Assembly: GCA_002350065.1 (NCBI GenBank)
Contig: DEDQ01000050.1
Location: 5,635-19,927, forward strand
DNA: 14,293 nt
Reading direction: 5' to 3'
From: Ruminococcus flavefaciens
GTDB lineage: Bacteria; Bacillota; Clostridia; Oscillospirales; Ruminococcaceae
Under the pieces are notes generated by a model. That model searched no databases. It was given only the letters and a program-made list of their open reading frames with translations, and had not been told where the DNA came from. Made by a program: the position numbers and the translations under genes. Of this stretch, positions 9,791-14,293 are shown in pieces (position 1 is the stretch's first letter; the number at the start of each line of letters is the position of its first letter).

Positions 9791-11113
9791 TCATATGGTA
9801 AATTCCGCGAATTCTTCCTCGGCAGCCTCTCCCTCGGGAGCCGCCGACGGCATTGAATCGGAAAGAATGAATTCGCTGACGTTTATGCCGGGGTTCTGAT
9901 AGATTATGTCAAGCAGCTCGATGAGGTCGCGAATGACCTCGCGGGGAGTGATATGGCTTCCGGAGCCGATACGTCCGAATTCGAGCTTGATGAAGTTGAC
10001 GAGGTCGTCCTGACTGATAACGCGTTCATATCCGAAAAGTCCGGCGTGGATATCGGCGAGCTTTTCCGTAAGTACGAGCATTTCCTCATAGGTGAGCGGC
10101 GAGAGGTGAATAACAGGCGCGAGCATATCCTTCACGCCCTCTCTGCCGAAGCGACCCTCCGCGAGCCTTGAACGGAGCGCCTCATAGCTGTATACTCCGC
10201 GGCGCGTATCCTCGATGCACTGAGGAGTTCCGCCCATGATGATACCGAGGTGCTTAGCCTTGCCCTGTAGTGTATCATTATACATCGTGAGAATTTTTTC
10301 GTAGTTGTACTGACGGGTTATCGCGTTCGGTATCTTATAGATGTTGACGAGCTCGTCGATGAGCACGAGCAGACCGCCGTATCCGGCGCGTTTTAGGAAA
10401 GCCGCGAACAGCTTGATGTATTCATACCAGTCGTCATCGGTGATGATAATATTCACGCCGAGGTCTGACTTAGCCTCAGTTTTAGTGGAATATTCGCCGC
10501 GGAACCACTTCACGACCTTAGCCTTGCTCTCGTCGTCGCCGGAGGCGTATGAGCGGTAGTAAATAGTCAGCAGCTTTGCAAAATCGAATCCGTGGACCAT
10601 TTCATTCAGCGCTGATATGACCTCATAAATCTTCTTCTCGACGGCATTCGCGAACTCGGGCGAATCTGCCGCGAGCCCTGTTTCAGCCGCAGTTTCAGCC
10701 TGCACGCTGCTTATCCAGCGGTCGAGAATTAGAGTTAGAGCACCGCCGTCGGGACGGGTCTTAGTGGACATATTGCGGATAAGCTCCTTGTAAGTGGCAA
10801 GTCCCTGACCCTTTGTGCCCTGAAGTCTGCGCTCGGGTGAGAGGTCAGCGTCAACAACGACAAAGCCCTTGTCCATGACGTGTGAGCGGATAGTTTGCAG
10901 AAGAAAGCTCTTACCGCTTCCGTATTTGCCGACGATGAAGCGGAACGAAGCTCCGCCGTCCTCGATTATGGCGACATCGTGCAGGAGCGCGTCTATCTCG
11001 AGCTCGCGTCCGACGGTTATGTACGGAAGTCCGATACGCGGAACCACACCGCCTTTAAGTGAGTTGATTATTGCCGAAGCTATGCGCTTCGGGACTGTTG
11101 GTCTGTTGTTCAT
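9791..11113 (-). CDS. BrxD-like P-loop ATPase (DUF2791 family)
   Basis: A 440-residue ATP-binding protein resembling BrxD, the ATPase encoded next to the BrxHI helicase in type 2 BREX loci. The N terminus reads IINSLKGGVVPRIGLPYITV, then GRELEIDALL, as in AAA/Orc-like ATPases. Walker A is GKYGSGKS (residues 62-69, K68). The strongly family-specific DADLSPERRLQGTKGQGLAT lies at residues 88-107. Walker B is LLVLIDE (248-254, D253 and E254), followed by a sensor-1-like strand GIIMGGTPQCIED near 290-302. Arginines in the EALRSRLAEGRFG segment (311-323) may act as a finger. The C terminus is acidic (EGEAAEEEFAEF). It starts 9 nt after the TerB gene stop, and its stop is 9 nt from the helicase start. 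BREX partners PglX and PglZ are absent here, so the exact role, perhaps loading or regulating the helicase, is inferred. Confidence 0.87.
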   Translation of the reverse strand: MNNRPTVPKRIASAIINSLKGGVVPRIGLPYITVGRELEIDALLHDVAIIEDGGASFRFIVGKYGSGKSFLLQTIRSHVMDKGFVVVDADLSPERRLQGTKGQGLATYKELIRNMSTKTRPDGGALTLILDRWISSVQAETAAETGLAADSPEFANAVEKKIYEVISALNEMVHGFDFAKLLTIYYRSYASGDDESKAKVVKWFRGEYSTKTEAKSDLGVNIIITDDDWYEYIKLFAAFLKRAGYGGLLVLIDELVNIYKIPNAITRQYNYEKILTMYNDTLQGKAKHLGIIMGGTPQCIEDTRRGVYSYEALRSRLAEGRFGREGVKDMLAPVIHLSPLTYEEMLVLTEKLADIHAGLFGYERVISQDDLVNFIKLEFGRIGSGSHITPREVIRDLIELLDIIYQNPGINVSEFILSDSMPSAAPEGEAAEEEFAEFTI

Positions 11114-11122
11114 AATTTCACC

Positions 11123-12604
11123 TCATGAGACGAAGCCTTGCAGCTCGTCGATGTAATCTTCAATGAGTTCGGGAACGTCGGTGCTCATGTCAATGACGGT
11201 GTCGCCGAAGAAGTCGAACAGCTTCTCGTTGATGCTGTCAGCGAGAATAGAGGGCATAGTTCCGGCATTTTTAGCCGCCGCAGCCCAGTCGCCGCCGCGG
11301 AGCAGAGCCCGCAGGAACAGGATTTCCGCGTCCGTGAGGGGCGAGTCCGAAGCCGGTATATCCTCCTGTACCGGCTCGGGAGCATACTCTTCCGGCACAT
11401 TTTCCTCCTCCTCAACGATGAGCTTATCCCGCGTGATATCGGCAGCGGAGCGAATGCTCTCGAGCTTGGAGAGGTCTATCTCTATCTTCAAAGCCTCGCG
11501 GCGAGAGTTTTCCTGCGCGATGAGGTCGAGCTCCTTGCTGACGATACCGGCGATGTTTTTAGAGACCTCAGCAGGCCGCAGTTTATAGCGGAAATCGTAC
11601 TTTTCACGCATGAGGTAGTCGAGCATTTTCATCAGCTCGCCGAGCTGACCGTTGCGGGTCCGGCAGCCGTAAAACCGCCGGCAGCGCCAAATGCCGCTGC
11701 GGCAGGTATATGAGTGTATCGCATTGAGCGAGTAATCGGTCGAGCGGGAGGTATTCCTGTCGTAGAACACCGAAGCTTCAAACAGCCGGCAGTTCATTTC
11801 AGTAATATGACCGAAGTATTTCTCGCACAGTGAGTTCTTCCTGTGGTCACGGAAAAACGCCGAAACAGCGCGGAATACGCGCACAGCGGCAGCCCGGAAC
11901 TCCTCCGGATACTGAATGTAAAACCGCGAACGCTCTGCCGGATAAGATGAAAGAGCAGTTATTGCCGCGAAGAGCTCCTCATCGGGGGTATTCTCCCAGT
12001 TTATGAGCTTCAGCAGTGCCGTATCGAATCTGATATCGGGGTTATCGCTGATGAGTGCGGGGTCGAGCTCGTAGTAGACGCAGTAGTCGACTATCCAGCG
12101 GGGGAGGTGCTTTGCGAGGGATTCGTCCGTGTAGTGCGAGCCGAGCTCTTTCAGCAGCGCGAGTCCCTCTTCCGGAGCTTTCACGCCGATGTTGTTGATA
12201 AGCTCATATGCGTAGATGAAAACAAACGGCATGGGAGCGGCTTTGTATTCGCCTTTTCGGACGTATGAGCGCCACGAGAAATAGCCGCGGAGCTGTTCAT
12301 TGTCGAGGTCGTGGTAGGTCGGGTAGAATTTAGTGAAGCCGGTCGTGTATTCGTATACGTCTGAGAAATTCTCCATAAATTTTCCCTGATTGTAGAAGAG
12401 CCAGGCGGAGGTTTTCCAGTAGGCTTCGGGAGTGTAGGCGATAGCCTTCATATCCTTGATTTTCTGCGGAGTATCGGGAGTTTTTATCTGCGAGGCGCGT
12501 TTGATTATAGGCTCATCGGAGTAGACCTTGTCGCGGAAGGCACGGCTGTTGAGCAGCTTTTCATCGGTGAGTATCGAGTTTAATATGTTTTTCACGTCCG
12601 ACAT
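11123..12604 (-). CDS. TerB_N / TerB_C domain protein, first gene of the helicase operon
   Basis: A 493-residue protein with no signal peptide or membrane helix. Numbering from ATG 12604, residues ~55-290 match the TerB_N domain: YTPEAYWKTSAWLFYNQGKF, then the signature LRGYFSWRSYVRKGEY (105-120), FVFIYAYELINNIGV (127-141) and a helical tail. Residues ~350-490 match TerB_C: REALKIEIDLSKLESIRSAA (369-388), an acidic linker rich in E and P (396-420), and a last helical part, LTDAEILFLRALLRGGDW (423-440). A cysteine/arginine-rich patch, YTCRSGIWRCRRFYGCRTRN (299-318), joins the halves. These domains are known from predicted stress-response and DNA-processing clusters; tellurite resistance is a historical label and is not implied. 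A GTG at 12608-12610 is in frame, but AAGGAGG (12612-12618) is spaced 7 nt from ATG 12604 and only 1 from the GTG, so ATG is chosen. It probably scaffolds or senses for the ATPase and helicase. Confidence 0.82.
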   Translation of the reverse strand: MSDVKNILNSILTDEKLLNSRAFRDKVYSDEPIIKRASQIKTPDTPQKIKDMKAIAYTPEAYWKTSAWLFYNQGKFMENFSDVYEYTTGFTKFYPTYHDLDNEQLRGYFSWRSYVRKGEYKAAPMPFVFIYAYELINNIGVKAPEEGLALLKELGSHYTDESLAKHLPRWIVDYCVYYELDPALISDNPDIRFDTALLKLINWENTPDEELFAAITALSSYPAERSRFYIQYPEEFRAAAVRVFRAVSAFFRDHRKNSLCEKYFGHITEMNCRLFEASVFYDRNTSRSTDYSLNAIHSYTCRSGIWRCRRFYGCRTRNGQLGELMKMLDYLMREKYDFRYKLRPAEVSKNIAGIVSKELDLIAQENSRREALKIEIDLSKLESIRSAADITRDKLIVEEEENVPEEYAPEPVQEDIPASDSPLTDAEILFLRALLRGGDWAAAAKNAGTMPSILADSINEKLFDFFGDTVIDMSTDVPELIEDYIDELQGFVS

Positions 12605-12637
12605 TTTCACGCCTCCTTTTCGATATCGTTACCCTTT

Positions 12638-12666
12638 ATTATAGCATACCGCACCGGATAAAGCAA
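12638..12666 (-). promoter_or_regulatory. Extended -10 promoter of the TerB-ATPase-helicase operon
   Basis: On the - strand a perfect TATAAT (12638-12643) is preceded by TGC (12644-12646), an extended -10 element. A weaker -35, TTGCTT (12661-12666), sits 17 bases upstream. Initiation near 12631 gives a leader of about 27 nt. The three genes thus form their own transcription unit, separate from ackA, whose terminator lies upstream. Confidence 0.8.
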
Positions 12667-12775
12667 CAGTTAGATGCGAACTGCTGTGCATTTTTATTGC
12701 CGCAGCCGGAGCAGTGCTTATTCTCAGCCAATACAGACAGGAGAAGCACGGATTATTTTGGAAGGGAAATGAAAA

Positions 12776-12801
12776 AGCCCCGTGGCAATTGCCTCGGGGC
12801 T
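12776..12801 (-). terminator. Intrinsic terminator of ackA
   Basis: An inverted repeat AGCCCCG / CGGGGCT (7 bp) continues past one T-T mismatch into GGC / GCC around an AATT loop. On the - strand it is followed by TTTTTC, and it starts about 20 bases after the ackA stop. It separates ackA from the TerB operon promoter downstream. Confidence 0.88.
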
Positions 12802-12820
12802 GAGTTTATAAAAGCAGAAA

Positions 12821-14020
12821 TTACTTGGAGATAAGCTCGAGAGTATCTCTTGCGATGAGGAGCTCCTCATTTGTAGGAACGATCCAGACCTCGATCTTTG
12901 AATCGGGAGTGCTGAGCTTTGTGAGCTTGCCTCTTACGGACTTGTTGAGCTCCTTGTCGATCTTGATGCCGAAGTATTCCATACCTGTGCATACGCCCTC
13001 GCGTACTTCCCATGAATTCTCGCCGATGCCGCCTGTGAAGAGGATAGCGTCAACGCCGTTCATAGCAGCAGCGTAGGAACCGATGTACTTCTTTATCTCG
13101 TAAACAAGCATATCGGAAACGAGCTGAGCTCTCTTGTTGCCCTCGTTAGCAGCAGCCTGAACGTCGCGGTTGTCAGAGCCAACGCCGGAAACGCCGAGGA
13201 AGCCTGACTTCTTGTTCATGTATTCGCTCATCTCAGAGGGAGTAAAGCCGTGCTTGTCAGCGACGAAAGTAACAGCAGAGGGGTCAACAGCGCCGGTACG
13301 TGTACCCATAACAACACCGTCGAGGGGAGTGAAGCCCATGGAAGTATCAACAGACTTGCCGCCGTCAACAGCAGTAATGGAAGAGCCGTTGCCGAGGTGG
13401 CAGGAAACTATCTTGAGATCCTTAACGTCCTTGCCCATAGCCTCAGCGAGAGCCTTGGAAACGAATCTGTGAGATGTGCCGTGGAAGCCGTACTTTCTTA
13501 CGTGGTACTTCTCGTAGTCCTCATAGGGGAGACCGAACATATAAGCCTTAGCGGGCATAGTCTGGTGGAAAGCTGTATCGAAAACAACTACCTGAGGAAC
13601 GTTTGCGGGGATAACGCTCTTGCAGGCGCGGAGAGCGAGAGCGTGAGCGTGGTTATGTACGGGAGCGAGCTCGCGGAGCTCGTCGATCTTGTCGATAACT
13701 TCGTCTGTAACGAGAACTGACTTGTCGAATACGTCAGCGCCCTGTACTATACGGTGACCAACAGCGGAGATCTCGTCCATGCTGTCGATGACCTTAGCGT
13801 CGCTCTTTGTGAGAGCTTCAACGAGCTTCATGAAAGCTTCTGTATGTGTCGGGAAAGCGCAGTCCTCATCGAGAGTTCTGCCGTCAGCAGCCTTGTGAGC
13901 GATGTGACCGTCGATGCCGATACGGTCGCAGTTACCCTTTGCGAGAACGCTCTCGTCGTCCATATTGATGAGCTGGTACTTGAGAGATGAGCTTCCTGCG
14001 TTAACAACTAAGATAAGCAT
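12821..14020 (-). CDS. ackA: Acetate kinase
   Basis: A 399-residue cytoplasmic enzyme of normal length that transfers phosphate between acetyl phosphate and ADP, the ATP-yielding step of acetate fermentation. The first family signature is VVNAGSSSLKYQL with N7. Active-site residues, by comparison with the Methanosarcina thermophila enzyme, are all present: R90 in GHRIVQG, H122, D148 in VVFDTAFHQTMP, H180 in YGFHGTSHRFV, R241 in GVVMGTRTGAVDP, and the glutamate of PTNEELLIARDT (385/386). The nucleotide-binding segments HLGNGSSITAV (208-218) and FTGGIGENS (328-336) are intact. AAAGGAA lies 10 nt before the ATG. It has its own promoter and terminator, and no pta gene is adjacent on the visible side. 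It is divergent from tmcAL, a common clostridial neighbourhood. Confidence 0.98.
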   Translation of the reverse strand: MLILVVNAGSSSLKYQLINMDDESVLAKGNCDRIGIDGHIAHKAADGRTLDEDCAFPTHTEAFMKLVEALTKSDAKVIDSMDEISAVGHRIVQGADVFDKSVLVTDEVIDKIDELRELAPVHNHAHALALRACKSVIPANVPQVVVFDTAFHQTMPAKAYMFGLPYEDYEKYHVRKYGFHGTSHRFVSKALAEAMGKDVKDLKIVSCHLGNGSSITAVDGGKSVDTSMGFTPLDGVVMGTRTGAVDPSAVTFVADKHGFTPSEMSEYMNKKSGFLGVSGVGSDNRDVQAAANEGNKRAQLVSDMLVYEIKKYIGSYAAAMNGVDAILFTGGIGENSWEVREGVCTGMEYFGIKIDKELNKSVRGKLTKLSTPDSKIEVWIVPTNEELLIARDTLELISK

Positions 14021-14062
14021 AATAGTTAAATTCCTTTCGCTTTATAATTTTTTGCAGGATAT

Positions 14063-14091
14063 ATTATAACATATTCTTCCGGAAATTGCAA
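14063..14091 (-). promoter_or_regulatory. Promoter of ackA (extended -10)
   Basis: On the - strand TATAAT (14063-14068) is preceded by TGT (14069-14071). A -35-like TTGCAA (14086-14091) lies 17 bases upstream, matching four of six consensus bases. Initiation near 14056 gives a leader of about 36 nt. The layout, extended -10 with weak -35, is the same as at the TerB operon promoter. Confidence 0.78.
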
Positions 14092-14151
14092 CACCCGCGG
14101 AGCAATATTTCATATTTAATTATATTACGTATAAAAATATCGTGATAATCA

Positions 14152-14180
14152 TTGACAAATCACTTGTTTTCGGCGATAAT
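14152..14180 (+). promoter_or_regulatory. Promoter of tmcAL
   Basis: A perfect -35 TTGACA (14152-14157) is followed after 17 bases by GATAAT (14175-14180), five of six consensus. A second TATAAT register (14180-14185) is too far at 22 bases. It faces away from the ackA promoter; about 60 bases separate the two -35 boxes, room for shared regulation, though no clear operator dyad is seen. Confidence 0.8.
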
Positions 14181-14237
14181 ATAATATGTATGGGAAAAAA
14201 CGGGATAGAAAAAGAGAATGAACAAGAGGAGAACAGA

Positions 14238-14293
14238 ATGAAGATAAGCGGTGTGATATGCGAATACAATCCGTTCCACAACGGACATCTTTA
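14238..14293 (+). CDS. tmcAL: tRNA-Met cytidine acetate ligase, N-terminal 18 codons (3' end outside window)
   Basis: Only the first 18 codons are present, but they contain the strongly conserved start of TmcAL (formerly YlbM): GVICEYNPFHNGHL, with the nucleotidyltransferase-type HNGH motif (HxGH) that binds ATP. The enzyme activates acetate with ATP and forms N4-acetylcytidine at position 34 of elongator tRNA-Met. An in-frame ATG lies 48 bases upstream at 14190, but it falls within the expected transcription start region and has no ribosome site. ATG 14238 is preceded by AGAGGAG at 14225-14231 with a 6-nt gap and gives the family's usual N terminus. Placement beside ackA fits the shared substrate acetate. 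Confidence 0.88.
   Translation, partial: MKISGVICEYNPFHNGHL

Noticed and set aside
7544..12604. Complete type 2 BREX locus
   Set aside because: Only BrxD-like and BrxHI-like proteins are present; no methyltransferase, PglZ alkaline-phosphatase-like protein, PglW kinase or PglY homologue is in the window.
11123..12604. Tellurite resistance function for the TerB-domain protein
   Set aside because: No TerC, TerD, TerE or TerZ homologues accompany it; TerB_N/TerB_C domains are widespread outside tellurite loci, so the name alone does not support the function.
12605..12610. GTG 12608-12610 as start of the TerB-domain gene
   Set aside because: The ribosome site ends one base before it; ATG 12604 has the proper 7-nt spacing.
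12674..12772. 32-codon + strand open frame starting at ATG 12674
   Set aside because: There is no ribosome site, its composition is unremarkable, and it overlaps the promoter-terminator spacer.

Overview
The window looks like chromosome of a moderately GC-rich anaerobic Firmicute, most likely Ruminococcus or a close Oscillospiraceae relative. The evidence is strong AAGGAGG-type ribosome binding sites, a bacterial V-type ATPase of the Enterococcus/clostridial kind, an orphan dockerin-like fragment, and an ackA/tmcAL neighbourhood typical of clostridia. The genus is inference; no 16S or other marker is present.

Layout. (1) Positions 1-6870, + strand: a V-type ATPase operon in the order I (5' end outside the window)-K-E-C-F-A-B-D. 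Genes overlap or nearly touch, and the operon ends in a perfect 10-bp hairpin terminator that also serves the convergent gene. The proteolipid K has every residue of the Na+ site known from Enterococcus hirae NtpK, so a sodium-coupled enzyme is predicted. (2) Positions 6913-7229, - strand: a small stand-alone heavy-metal-associated (HMA, CopZ-like) protein with its own near-consensus promoter. (3) Positions 7263-7539, + strand: an AT-richer stretch holding a start-less dockerin (two EF-hand-like repeats) and a downstream hairpin, probably the 3' relic of a lost secreted-enzyme gene. (4) Positions 7544-12666, - strand: a three-gene operon with its own extended -10 promoter. It encodes a TerB_N/TerB_C protein, a BrxD-like (DUF2791) P-loop ATPase and an Lhr/BrxHI-like superfamily II helicase. 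Both internal junctions carry the same TGAGGTG stop/Shine-Dalgarno overlap. This is the most interesting part: two BREX-type accessory proteins plus a TerB-domain protein, with no methyltransferase, PglZ or nuclease beside them. (5) Positions 12776-14091, - strand: ackA (acetate kinase) with its own promoter and terminator. (6) Positions 14152-14293, + strand: the start of tmcAL (tRNA-Met cytidine acetate ligase), divergent from ackA and with an excellent promoter.

How the parts fit. The V-ATPase exchanges ATP energy with an ion gradient at the membrane. Acetate kinase makes ATP from acetyl phosphate in fermentation, and TmcAL uses acetate and ATP to modify the elongator tRNA-Met anticodon. 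The TerB/ATPase/helicase operon is accessory in character, a candidate DNA-processing or genome-defence module inserted between housekeeping genes. No tRNA, rRNA, CRISPR array, insertion sequence or integrase was seen.
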